A stretch of DNA of 64,000 bases. Source: Paenibacillus sp. FSL R5-0490. GTDB lineage: Bacteria; Bacillota; Bacilli; Bacillales; Cytobacillaceae. A program made the position numbers and the translations under genes. Positions 17,341-25,576 of the stretch are shown here, piece by piece (positions within the stretch are counted from its first letter, which is position 1; every line of letters begins with the position of its first letter). The DNA lies in the NCBI RefSeq assembly GCF_001956215.1, contig NZ_MRTQ01000014.1, forward strand, positions 1-64,000. The letters run 5' to 3'. Below the pieces are notes generated by a model. It ran no database searches and had not been told where the DNA came from. It saw only the letters and a list, made by a program, of their open reading frames with translations.

Positions 17341-18306
17341 CTATTCAGGGGATTTTTCATAAATACGGTGTCTTTTATTTCTTTTAAAAGAAAGGTCCAT
17401 CCTGGAGAGTAATCTTGAAGCCGCATAGGGGGATGGGATATGGGTGAATGAGCGGAATTCCGAGTTGGTAATTGCCGGCTTAATAAGCCGGAAGTAGTCT
17501 TGGACTGCAGCCTCATGTGCTAAGGGAGTGGAAAATAAACACATTGGGCAGTGCCATTTCCCCCAATGAAAAATCATCGGAAGGGAAGCACATTTAGGGC
17601 AGCTGACTCCAGTGAGAATTTCTTCAGCTGAGACATTGAATTGCTCAAGGATCTCAGATTGTACAGGGGTATGTTTTTTTAACATAGTCCGGCACAGCTT
17701 CCGAATCTCCTTAGAGTCAGTTTTTTCATGAGGGAACTTATTTTCAATGCCATTCATTTTGGATAAAAGGTGATGAGAGTGTAAGACTTTCTTAGATATT
17801 TGCAGCGGATCTGTCTCTGCCTTAATTATGGTGGAAGGATGGCTGATTATTACTAAAAAATCAAGAGGAATGGTAGGAAATCCATTAAGGTCAAGCCAGT
17901 TCCTAAACTGATTCGTCTGATGCCGGGCTTGTGAAATGGGGTCTGGAAATCCTTCTTCTTTGTCATTTTGGATGCGGATGACCTGCTGGAAATGAGGGTT
18001 GAAAAACAAGGTGCCTGTCCAATTTTTAACTTCTAATATGAGTCCGAAGTTTGCAGTGAGCAGCAATGCATCGATTTGGAAAAATTGTGATCCGTTTGAT
18101 AACCGCAAATCATGAAAAATCCAATACTTCTTAGGTTCCAGAAAGCTTAAATAATAAAATAACCGTTCTTCTCCCTTAAAGCCAGCGCTTCTTTTTTTGT
18201 ATTCTGAGATTAATTTCTCACGTGCGGGATGCTGTTCGGGGATTCTTCTTACCAATGCTTCAAGCTGGAGGTTTATTTCGGGGACTTTCAGACTTTTACT
18301 GATCAA
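17341..18306 (-). CDS. NERD-domain protein with zinc ribbon
   Basis: The 321-residue protein has a nuclease-related domain at about 40-160, with the core pattern GFKGEERLFYYL, FQIDALLLTANFGLILEVKNWTG and SQARHQTNQFRNWL. This corresponds to the D...E-x-K nuclease-like motif. A C-terminal zinc ribbon follows (CPKC and CPMC, about 239-262). NERD proteins are inferred to process DNA; the exact role is unknown. It starts at TTG with AAAGGAGAG upstream. It is transcribed toward the CGCGG pair but is separated by 63 bp with a promoter-like TATAAT, so they are probably separate units. Confidence 0.85.
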   Translation of the reverse strand: MISKSLKVPEINLQLEALVRRIPEQHPAREKLISEYKKRSAGFKGEERLFYYLSFLEPKKYWIFHDLRLSNGSQFFQIDALLLTANFGLILEVKNWTGTLFFNPHFQQVIRIQNDKEEGFPDPISQARHQTNQFRNWLDLNGFPTIPLDFLVIISHPSTIIKAETDPLQISKKVLHSHHLLSKMNGIENKFPHEKTDSKEIRKLCRTMLKKHTPVQSEILEQFNVSAEEILTGVSCPKCASLPMIFHWGKWHCPMCLFSTPLAHEAAVQDYFRLIKPAITNSEFRSFTHIPSPYAASRLLSRMDLSFKRNKRHRIYEKSPE

Positions 18307-18379
18307 GTATAGCTCTCCTTTCTGTGTTTACTTAGTTATTTTCGATATAAATGTCTATATACCTCTTTTAGACGGGATT

Positions 18380-18575
18380 CTATTTGCAGATTTTCATGCT
18401 CTATTTGCAGAAACAGCCACTCTATTTGCGAGTGGTTTTTCCTCAAATATCCTATTTGCAGGAAGCAGGCAGCTATTTGCAATTTTCCGGTTCTATTTGC
18501 ACAAATGCCCATTCTATTTGCAAAATCACACATCTATTTGCAACCTTCCCCACTCAATTTGCAGAGTTCACATTC
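18380..18575 (+). repeat. Phased CTATTTGCA array D
   Basis: Nine boxes start at 18380, 18401, 18422, 18452, 18473, 18493, 18514, 18534 and 18555. Spacing is 20-21 bp except for one 30-bp step after 18422. The array ends with the decayed box CAATTTGCA followed by GAGTTCACATTC, the same end mark as in other arrays. It lies between the divergent NERD and pbpC genes. A GGTACCTGTCAC palindrome-like scrap follows at about 18590. Confidence 0.9.
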
Positions 18576-18651
18576 GACAAAATTCAAGTGGTACCTGTCA
18601 CTAGGAAATTTCTCCAATTAAATGATAATATAGTATCAGGGAGGGTGATGT

Positions 18652-20658
18652 ATGAGAAAGGTTTTATATTTTGTTTTTGCAGCCCTGATTTTGGCCGCTT
18701 TGAGCGGGTGCAATAAGGAGATTAAGCCGCAGGATCGCTTTTCGCAGTATGTGGAGCACTGGAATAAGCAGGAGTTTGAGAAGATGTATGAATTCCTGTC
18801 GGAGGATGCGAAGCAGTCGATCAGCAAAAAGGATTTTGCAGCCCGGTATGAAAAGGTTTATAAGGATTTAGAGATAGATAATCTGAAGGTAACATACAAG
18901 CCGGATATGGAAAAGGAATACAAAAAAGCAGAAAAGGCAAGTTTTCCTTTTTCAGCAAGCATGGACAGTGCTGCCGGCAAAATTGAGTTTACCCATGATG
19001 CCAAGCTTGTGAAGGAAGAAGCGAAAGAGGAAGAAAACTGGTATGTTGCCTGGGATACGACTTATATTTTTCCCGAGCTAGGGCCAGAGGATAAAATCAG
19101 TTATTCAACTGTTCCGGCGCAGCGCGGAGATATTGTGGACCGCACAGGTGACCCGCTTGCTTTAAATGGCACCCTCTATGAAATCGGTGTCGTGCCTGAA
19201 CAGATGGGTGACCAGAAGGAACAGACCATCAAAGGCTTGTCTGCAGCCTTGGGAATGTCAGAAGAGCAGATTAATAAAAGCTTGAACGCGAGCTGGGTCC
19301 AGCCGAGCTATTTTGTTCCTATTAAAAAAGTGTCCCCGGATGATCAGGCGACACTTGATAAAGTGTTCGCATTGCCAGGCGTCCTGAAGCAGGACATCAA
19401 AGGCAGAGTGTATCCAATGGGTGAATCAGCCGCACATTTAATCGGCTATGTCGGCCAGATTACTGCAGATGAAATGAAAGAGCGTAAAGGCTATTCAAGC
19501 ACCGATATCATCGGGAAAAGAGGACTTGAACAGGTCCTTGAAGAGCGATTAAAAGGTTCCAATGGAATCAAAATCGGCATCCAAAAGAAAGACGGTTCTG
19601 ATGTGGTTCTCGCTGAAAAGCCGGTAGAGAACGGTGAAACGATTCAGCTTACCATCGACATGAACCTGCAGAGATCTCTTTACACAGAGCTTGGAGGAAA
19701 GCCGGGAACCGCAGCGGCAATTGACCCGGTAACCGGAAGTACACTGGCACTTGTCAGCAGCCCGAGCTTTGACCCGAACCAGGCTTCACTCGGTTTTACC
19801 GCCGATGAATGGAAGGCGATTGAAGCAAATAAGGACATGCCCCTTCTGACACGGTTCAAGCAAACCTATGCGCCAGGTTCCGTGATGAAGCCGCTGACAG
19901 CAGCAATCGGACTGACAGAGGGAACATTAACTCTTGATGAAACCATTAATGTCAAAGGACTGCAATGGCAGAAGGATAGTTCCTGGGGCGGCTATAAAGT
20001 CACTCGTGTCAAAGATCCGGGCGGACCGGTCAATTTTGAAAAAGCAATGATGTATTCGGATAATATCTATTTTGCCCAGCAGGCGCTTGAACTGGGAAAA
20101 GAAAAGTTTTCAGCCGGACTCAAGAAATTCGCGTTTGAAGAGGAAATTCCATACGCATTCCCGCTGGAACAATCTAAGATTGGCGGCCTTGATACGGAAA
20201 TCCTGCTCGCTGATTCGGGCTACGGCCAGGGACAGGTGGAAATGAGCATTGTCCATCTCGCAGCATCCTACACACCTTTTATCAACAAAGGCTCCATGAT
20301 CAAACCTGTTCTCCTGGAAGAAGAGGAAAAGGGCCAGGTGCTGAAGGAAGCTATCATGAGTGAAGAAACAGCCGGCACGGTGGCAGGCGCCATGGCTAAA
20401 GTCATCCAAGACCCAAGCGGAACCGGCCGTACGGCTTATATGAAAGATTACCCGCTGGCCGGGAAAACCGGAACAGCCGAGCTGAAGAAAAGTGCAAGCG
20501 AAAAAGGCCAGGAAAATGGCTTGTTCGTTGCCTACAACCCGCAATCTCCTAAGCTGCTAATCGCGATGATGATAGAAGGCGTTGAAAACAGCGGCGGTTC
20601 GAAAGTGGTAGTGGAGAAAGTGAAAAAGGTTTTTGAAGAGCATAAAGGGCGATTTTAA
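18652..20658 (+). CDS. pbpC: Lipoprotein penicillin-binding protein, PbpC (PBP3)-like
   Basis: This is a 668-residue class B transpeptidase. The N-terminus has a lipobox (LAALSGC), then an NTF2-like MecA_N domain (about 28-145), a dimerisation domain starting near APAQRGDIVDR-type sequence, and the transpeptidase domain. Catalytic motifs are Ser410 (SVMK), Ser469-Asp-Asn471 and Lys605-Thr-Gly. Length and layout match B. subtilis PbpC and the PBP2a group, which cross-link peptidoglycan with low beta-lactam affinity. It is a single-gene unit with GGAGGGTGATGT before ATG and its own terminator. Confidence 0.93.
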   Translation: MRKVLYFVFAALILAALSGCNKEIKPQDRFSQYVEHWNKQEFEKMYEFLSEDAKQSISKKDFAARYEKVYKDLEIDNLKVTYKPDMEKEYKKAEKASFPFSASMDSAAGKIEFTHDAKLVKEEAKEEENWYVAWDTTYIFPELGPEDKISYSTVPAQRGDIVDRTGDPLALNGTLYEIGVVPEQMGDQKEQTIKGLSAALGMSEEQINKSLNASWVQPSYFVPIKKVSPDDQATLDKVFALPGVLKQDIKGRVYPMGESAAHLIGYVGQITADEMKERKGYSSTDIIGKRGLEQVLEERLKGSNGIKIGIQKKDGSDVVLAEKPVENGETIQLTIDMNLQRSLYTELGGKPGTAAAIDPVTGSTLALVSSPSFDPNQASLGFTADEWKAIEANKDMPLLTRFKQTYAPGSVMKPLTAAIGLTEGTLTLDETINVKGLQWQKDSSWGGYKVTRVKDPGGPVNFEKAMMYSDNIYFAQQALELGKEKFSAGLKKFAFEEEIPYAFPLEQSKIGGLDTEILLADSGYGQGQVEMSIVHLAASYTPFINKGSMIKPVLLEEEEKGQVLKEAIMSEETAGTVAGAMAKVIQDPSGTGRTAYMKDYPLAGKTGTAELKKSASEKGQENGLFVAYNPQSPKLLIAMMIEGVENSGGSKVVVEKVKKVFEEHKGRF

Positions 20659-20665
20659 GAACAGA

Positions 20666-20695
20666 GTCTGCATCCATAGGGTGCAGGCTTTTTTT
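20666..20695 (+). terminator. Rho-independent terminator of pbpC
   Basis: GTCTGCATCC pairs with GGGTGCAGGC (with G-T pairs), followed by seven T residues. Confidence 0.87.
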
Positions 20696-20720
20696 ATGCC
20701 CGGCGAAACATTAGGACTGC

Positions 20721-20853
20721 TGTGAACCTTGAACAGTCCCAGCAAATAGATGGCCTGATACCGCAAATAGCCAGCATGAACTTGCAATTAGATATCTAAT
20801 CTTGCAAATAGCAGTCTTAATTTTGCAAATAGAAGAGGAAAACCTGCAAATAG
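20721..20853 (-). repeat. Phased TGCAAATAG array E
   Basis: Six boxes in reverse orientation start at 20741, 20762, 20783, 20803, 20824 and 20845, spaced 20-21 bp. TGTGAAC at 20721 marks the head, 20 bp from the first box. The array lies after the pbpC terminator and about 120 bp before the c-di-GMP riboswitch. Confidence 0.9.
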
Positions 20854-20974
20854 AGGACAAGTTTCTTATCCGCCGGGCATATATATATATATCAAAAGTA
20901 ATGTTATTATAAGATTTTATCGAAAATTGTTGAAATAAATAGCTGAAAAGTCTTATTATAATAGTAACGATAAA

Positions 20975-21064
20975 CAAATATTCGGCAAACTTATTGAAAA
21001 ATAAGGACGCAAAGCCACGAGTCTAAGGTCATGGACTATGATAGTCGGGTTGCAGGTGTATTTG
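20975..21064 (+). ncRNA. Cyclic di-GMP-I (GEMM-I) riboswitch
   Basis: The aptamer core is plain: GGCAAAC, a hairpin TTATT-GAAA-AATAAG, GGACGCAAAGCC, GTCTAAGG, a second hairpin and AGTCGGGTTGC. CAAATA (20975-20980) pairs with TATTTG (21059-21064) as P1. This matches the GEMM-I consensus that binds c-di-GMP. It precedes the small gene at 21211. A TATTATAATAG stretch upstream (about 20952-20963) offers a -10. Confidence 0.93.
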
Positions 21065-21096
21065 GTGCCGGAAAATTGGCCCTAAACTCATTGTAA

Positions 21097-21140
21097 CCAA
21101 ACATCAGGTCTGCCTTAATGCAGGCCTCTTTGCTGTTTGG
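21097..21140 (+). terminator. Candidate riboswitch expression platform hairpin
   Basis: CCAAACA pairs with TGTTTGG around an inner AGGTCTGC/GCAGGCCT stem, between the aptamer and the small gene. The following tract is T-rich (CTCTTTGCTGTTT) rather than a clean T run, so it could terminate transcription or act otherwise in response to c-di-GMP. Confidence 0.6.
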
Positions 21141-21210
21141 ATGTTTGCTGGTGTGCAGATAGGGAAACGAATAAATGACTGAAAAATCTAATAACAGGAG
21201 GCGGATTTTA

Positions 21211-21441
21211 ATGGGTGTAATATTTGGAACGGTGGAATACTTTGAAAAAGAGATAAAAGCTTATCTGGCAAATAATCGCTTAAAGGAATCTAAACTTGAA
21301 AGGCTGAAGGCGATTACATCCAAACTTGAAAATGAACTGCTGTATGACTTCTCTTGTCATGAAAGACTAAGGCAGGAATGCCTGAAGAATCTTTCTGAAG
21401 CATATGGCAAAATGACACAGGGAAAGGCAGTTGCAATGTAA
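21211..21441 (+). CDS. Small c-di-GMP-controlled protein of unknown function
   Basis: The product is 76 residues from the ATG at 21211, chosen because CAGGAGG lies nine bases upstream; an in-frame start at 21175 lacks such a site. It is soluble, charged and probably all-helical (FGTVEYFEKEIKAYLANN; LERLKAITSKLENELLYDF), with one cysteine and no signal peptide. I do not recognise a family. It is the only gene between the riboswitch and a bidirectional terminator, so it is the sole target of that switch and may act in biofilm or motility control (inference). Confidence 0.75.
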   Translation: MGVIFGTVEYFEKEIKAYLANNRLKESKLERLKAITSKLENELLYDFSCHERLRQECLKNLSEAYGKMTQGKAVAM

Positions 21442-21520
21442 TCAGGTTTTCTTCTAACACTCCAGGTTGATCTTCTCGAAAGCTTCTGCAGAACAGTCCC
21501 TCCCTGCATGTTTTCATATA

Positions 21521-21559
21521 AAAAACAGTGCATTCCCCCATCAGGAATGCACTGTTTTT
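21521..21559. terminator. Bidirectional terminator
   Basis: AAAAACAGTGCATTCC and its exact complement form a 16-bp stem with T runs on either strand, serving the small plus-strand gene and the minus-strand LCP gene. Confidence 0.92.
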
Positions 21560-21562
21560 AAG

Positions 21563-22483
21563 TTATAATCCTAAATGTCCCTTCAGCTCACCCTGGACCC
21601 GCTGCTTTTCTTCATCTGGCACTATCAGATACCAGATGTCCCCTATATACTGGCCATCGCCTTCTATGGTCAGCTGCTGAATGTTATTTCTTGTGTCTTT
21701 ATAATTCTTTTGAATATCCATCATTTCTTTAAAGGTAATATCAGTTTTGACGTTTTTGCCGAGCGCTGCAAAGATGTCATCAAAACGAGTCAGGGAGCTG
21801 AAGCTCGCCCCTTTGTTAATAACACCCTGAATCACCTGCCGCTGTCTTTGCTGGCGGCCAAAATCCCCATTCGGGTCATTCTTTCTCATTCGCACATAGG
21901 ATAATGCTTCGCTTCCGTTAAGGTGAATGCTTCCCTCGTTAAAATGGAATTTCCCCATGTTGAAGTCTGTTTCGTTGGTTACATCAATCCCGTTGACAGC
22001 ATCTACAATATCCTTAAAGCCATCCATATTCATTGTAATGTAATAATCAATCGGGATATCCAGGAAATCTTCTACTGTATTGATGGCCATCTCAACATCG
22101 CCAAAAGCATAGGCATGATTGATTTTGTCTTCCGTTCCGTGCCCGATGATGTCAGTCCGCGTATCTCTGGGAATGCTCAGCATTTTGACAGATTTCAAGT
22201 CGGGATTAACAGTCAGCACAATCATCGTATCCGATCGGCCTTTGTCTCCCTTACGCTCGTCCACTCCAAGCATTAGGACCGAAAACGGCTCTCTATCTTT
22301 TAAGGTAATCGTTTCTTCACGCTTCTCCGATTTTTCCCGCTGAATCGGCTCCTGCATGGTATCAACAGCAGAAGTCAAAGAGTTATATACATAAAAAGCA
22401 TAAGCGCCTGCACCTAACAGCAATGTGATAATAAACAGCACGATAACAAGAGTCCACTTTTTCCGTCCCTTTTTGCCAGCCAA
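21563..22483 (-). CDS. tagU: LytR-CpsA-Psr family wall polymer ligase, TagU-like
   Basis: The 306-residue protein has a short cytoplasmic start, one membrane helix (about 10-32) and an extracytoplasmic LCP domain. Conserved motifs are LMLGVDERKGDKGRSDTMIV, LSIPRDTR, INHAYAFG and YVRMRKNDPNGDFGRQQRQR; their Arg and Asp residues bind the polyprenyl pyrophosphate. It attaches wall teichoic acid or other polymers to peptidoglycan. The length equals B. subtilis TagU (LytR). It starts at TTG with GAGGTGAAATCAT. In a wall-polymer-anchored S-layer region this attachment function fits well. Confidence 0.92.
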   Translation of the reverse strand: MAGKKGRKKWTLVIVLFIITLLLGAGAYAFYVYNSLTSAVDTMQEPIQREKSEKREETITLKDREPFSVLMLGVDERKGDKGRSDTMIVLTVNPDLKSVKMLSIPRDTRTDIIGHGTEDKINHAYAFGDVEMAINTVEDFLDIPIDYYITMNMDGFKDIVDAVNGIDVTNETDFNMGKFHFNEGSIHLNGSEALSYVRMRKNDPNGDFGRQQRQRQVIQGVINKGASFSSLTRFDDIFAALGKNVKTDITFKEMMDIQKNYKDTRNNIQQLTIEGDGQYIGDIWYLIVPDEEKQRVQGELKGHLGL

Positions 22484-22666
22484 ATGATTTCACCTCAAAT
22501 TAAAAATCCTAGATCGATAATACCACAATTGTAATGAAAAAGAACTATCCTGGATGTGCCGCAGCAGAAGTGTTTTTTATATTTATTTACCTATAGAATT
22601 TAAAGAAACCCGGGACTATAATCGAATGGAATTTATTATCAGTTCAGTTAAAAGGAGGAGAGTTAT

Positions 22667-24313
22667 TTGAAACCTGCCAGAAAGGTGACCTCATGTCTCG
22701 CAGGAGCAGCTATCTTTTCAGCAATACTTTTTTCAAGCGGAGCAGAACCTGCTAAAGCCGCAGCTTCATCAGTCTACGCAGAAAAGCTCGTAAGGCAGTC
22801 GGAGAGTTATGCAGGGTCTCTTAAGTGGGCCATTTCTATTGAAGGAACAGGTGATGGCAAGACTATACCATGGGGTTATTATAATGGGACGAAGACAGCT
22901 TATGCTCAAGCAAAAAAGGCAGTCGGGAGCCTTCCCCAAAGTGCAAAGAAAATGGAGCTTCTAAATCGCCTGGAGAAAAATGTGAACTTATATATCAGTG
23001 TGCAGCCTGGCAAGACAGGCCGGGCAGTCGCTTATATCGATGCGATCAATGCAGGAGCAAAAATAGAGAAAGCAAAACTCTCCCTGAAAAAACAGCTGGA
23101 CAAACATATCATAAACAATGAAACAGAGCGGCTATATCACAATCTGTCATGGGAGCTAAAAAAGCAATCGTATCTCTTGGACCGGGTGTACGGCCAGACC
23201 ACCCGGGACTTAATCCGCCAGCATTTTAAAAAGTCGGGCGAACAGGTGCGTGGACAGGCGCTTTATCCCGTTTCTATTAAAATGGCTTTAGATAAAGTGA
23301 AAACCAATATAGACAGCGGAAATTTACCTGAATCCAACAGATATCTGGATGAAACATATGCTTTATTTGTTAATGGGGAAAAGACAGGAAATCTGCTGCC
23401 TTCCTCAGCCATCTATCAAACTTTAATGAAAACATACGAAGAATATCAAACGCTAATCAGCGAATGGGACCAGGAAGAAGTAACGCTGGAGTCGGCATTT
23501 GTCCGTTATGCAGGCAGTAAAGGAACACACCTGACAATCAGTAAAAACCACACCATGATGCTGAGTTTGACAGATGCCTATCCGCTCGAATCATTGGAAT
23601 TACATTTGTCTGCACCAGCAAAAAAAGCAGTTGTCTATGTTACCAGAGAGATGAATGGAGAAGAAATGACGGAAGAAATTCACTCAGTGGAAAAAGCGGA
23701 CCGGCTTTCTGCAGATTTATCTCAATCAGAACTTTTCAAGCTGCCCGACCCAACTCTAAAAGAGAATGACGGAGCTCCTGGCCGCACTTTCCGCTTCAAA
23801 GTCGATGTTACAAACCTCTCCGGTGAAACCAAGTCTTATTACGCGAATCTCGGGATCGGTGCTTTCAACTATGGAAACGGCTTTAAAAGAGGAACCTATT
23901 ACACTGACTATGGGTACTCAATCGATGTGGCAGGGGCGTTCACACTCTTTGACCATGGCAATGGCTTAGTCTATATTCCGAGAGACGAAAGCTGTTTAAT
24001 TGATGACCCAATAAAGGGAACAGTCATTTGTGATCCGACCGGACACTTAAGCCTCAGAACGCTTGAACAGGGAACAGACATAGAAGCCCTGAAGCGTGAG
24101 GCGCTGCAATCATACGGCACACCAGTGAAGGGCGTGGAGGAAGAGCTGCTTCCAGGAACTCTTTATCATGTTCACACTGCTGCCAATGGCTTTTACTTGT
24201 ATGAAATGGTCATAAACCACGATGGCCGGCTGATGCAGATTAATTATTCCATTGAGCGCAATGCAGATTATGTGCGGGATGGCATTGAAGCTATGTTAAA
24301 GAGCATTAAATAA
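22667..24313 (+). CDS. Secreted protein with SbsC-type wall-binding domain
   Basis: This is a 548-residue exported protein: signal peptide to about residue 32, then a helical domain at about 38-265 of the type found at the N-terminus of S-layer protein SbsC. Marks are YAGSLKWAISIE, YNGTKTAYAQAKKAV, AYIDAINAG, LYHNLSWELKKQ, RVYGQTTRDLI and LYPVSIKM. The C-terminal 280 residues are a secreted region I do not recognise, with two cysteines at about 444 and 454. SbsC's domain binds secondary wall polymer, so surface anchoring is likely. It starts at TTG after AAAGGAGGAG and is a single-gene unit. Confidence 0.82.
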   Translation: MKPARKVTSCLAGAAIFSAILFSSGAEPAKAAASSVYAEKLVRQSESYAGSLKWAISIEGTGDGKTIPWGYYNGTKTAYAQAKKAVGSLPQSAKKMELLNRLEKNVNLYISVQPGKTGRAVAYIDAINAGAKIEKAKLSLKKQLDKHIINNETERLYHNLSWELKKQSYLLDRVYGQTTRDLIRQHFKKSGEQVRGQALYPVSIKMALDKVKTNIDSGNLPESNRYLDETYALFVNGEKTGNLLPSSAIYQTLMKTYEEYQTLISEWDQEEVTLESAFVRYAGSKGTHLTISKNHTMMLSLTDAYPLESLELHLSAPAKKAVVYVTREMNGEEMTEEIHSVEKADRLSADLSQSELFKLPDPTLKENDGAPGRTFRFKVDVTNLSGETKSYYANLGIGAFNYGNGFKRGTYYTDYGYSIDVAGAFTLFDHGNGLVYIPRDESCLIDDPIKGTVICDPTGHLSLRTLEQGTDIEALKREALQSYGTPVKGVEEELLPGTLYHVHTAANGFYLYEMVINHDGRLMQINYSIERNADYVRDGIEAMLKSIK

Positions 24314-24340
24314 AAACCTATTTAACCATTTTCTATGAAA

Positions 24341-24368
24341 AGGCTCTCCGAAACAGGAGCCTTTTTTT
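24341..24368 (+). terminator. Rho-independent terminator
   Basis: AGGCTC pairs with GAGCCT, followed by TTTTTTT, just after the SbsC-domain gene. Confidence 0.82.
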
Positions 24369-24376
24369 ACGGCTAA

Positions 24377-24498
24377 ATGTGAACAATGCAAATAGCAGCC
24401 AGCTTTCTGCAAATAGATTTCCAATTTGGCAAATAGAATCCCGGCTTCTGCAAATAGAATTCCATACCTGCAAATAGAGAAAGAAATTCTGCAAATAG
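24377..24498 (-). repeat. Phased TGCAAATAG array F
   Basis: Six boxes in reverse orientation start at 24387, 24408, 24428, 24449, 24469 and 24490 (20-21 bp). The head is TGTGAACAATGCAAATAG, which keeps the end mark. It immediately follows a terminator. It is the last array I can see; the remaining 39.5 kb has none. Confidence 0.9.
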
Positions 24499-24634
24499 AA
24501 CTTTCAGACTAACTGCACAACTATAAATAGGGACTATTTTCTCAACTTTCTTAATCTATCACCTTACTATTACCTGCGCCAAAATATTTACAGTATAATA
24601 ACCTTGATAAAAAATGGAAGGATGGTACAAAAAA

Positions 24635-25471
24635 GTGAAAAAATGGGTAACTGTTATTCTATCTTTCTTAATGCTGTTCGGATTTACAGCACCTGCGGCA
24701 AGCGCAGCTGAAAGCAATACGTTCTGCAATCAGTACAAAGGTGTGAAGAAGATCTGGTGGGACGGAGTGGAATTAAAGTCCGGCCAGATTGGGCGTTTGA
24801 CGGTCCTAAAAGACACAACTCTTTACAAGCTTCAGGGAGAGAAAAAAGTCCCTTCCCGCACATTGAAGAAAGGCGAGTTTTATCGTATTTATGCCTTTAA
24901 GCCCGGCAAGCTGAGTGTAGGCGGCGGCTATTATGTAGACCGCGACACAAAGGTGAAATATGAAACGCCTAGCAAAACAAAACTAAGAGCAGCTCAATGC
25001 ATCCATAATCCTTATGGAAAAATGGGCAACCCAACTACAGTTGGCGTTACCTGGGACATGACGGCCAATGACTGGATGGATGGCAAAAAGAAATACCAGA
25101 TTACCATGACAGAAGCCGTAACCGACGCCAATCAGGCGTGGCAAATGATGCAGCAGGCAAATTCGCTGAATCCTCCTCCGCCTGCAGGAAAAAAATACAT
25201 CCTTGCTAAATTCAAAATTAAATTAATCGAGTATGAAGGAAAGACATTTGATTCCTGGATGGTCAATAAGGCCATGTTTGATACGGTCACACAAAAAGGC
25301 GCGCTGAATGATCATTACATCGGCTTTGTTACGCCAAGCCCTGAACTTCAGGATCTTTACAAAGGCGGCCAGACTGAAGGATGGGTTCCGTTTGTTGTGG
25401 ATGCCAATGACAATCCTTATATCGTCTGGAATCGCGGCTGGGAAGATGAGCTGTGGTTTAAAGTACAGTAA
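24635..25471 (+). CDS. Secreted WWDG/SH3-like module protein with unknown C-terminal domain
   Basis: The protein is about 278 residues from a GTG start that begins a normal signal peptide (KKWVTVILSFLMLFGF, cleavage near ASA-AE) and follows GGAAGG; an upstream ATG at 24614 is in frame. After the signal comes the family module: IWWDGVELKSGQIGRL, SRTLKKGEFYRIYAFKPG, LSVGGGYYVDRD and YETPSKTKL. The C-terminal 150 residues (AKFKIKLIEYEGKTFDSW; EGWVPFVVDANDNP) look like an Ig-like DUF4352-type fold. The module is shared with six other proteins in this window and probably binds the wall (inference). Confidence 0.82.
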   Translation: MKKWVTVILSFLMLFGFTAPAASAAESNTFCNQYKGVKKIWWDGVELKSGQIGRLTVLKDTTLYKLQGEKKVPSRTLKKGEFYRIYAFKPGKLSVGGGYYVDRDTKVKYETPSKTKLRAAQCIHNPYGKMGNPTTVGVTWDMTANDWMDGKKKYQITMTEAVTDANQAWQMMQQANSLNPPPPAGKKYILAKFKIKLIEYEGKTFDSWMVNKAMFDTVTQKGALNDHYIGFVTPSPELQDLYKGGQTEGWVPFVVDANDNPYIVWNRGWEDELWFKVQ

Positions 25472-25484
25472 TAAAATGGATGGG

Positions 25485-25509
25485 GCCTTCTCTTATGAGA
25501 GGGCTTTTT
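25485..25509 (+). terminator. Rho-independent terminator
   Basis: GCCTTCTC-TTAT-GAGAGGGC is followed by TTTTT. Confidence 0.8.
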
Positions 25510-25576
25510 CACTGCAGAATATCACCCTCTCATCCGATAAGATAAGTAGAATTCAATCAAGAGAGGATGAACAAGC

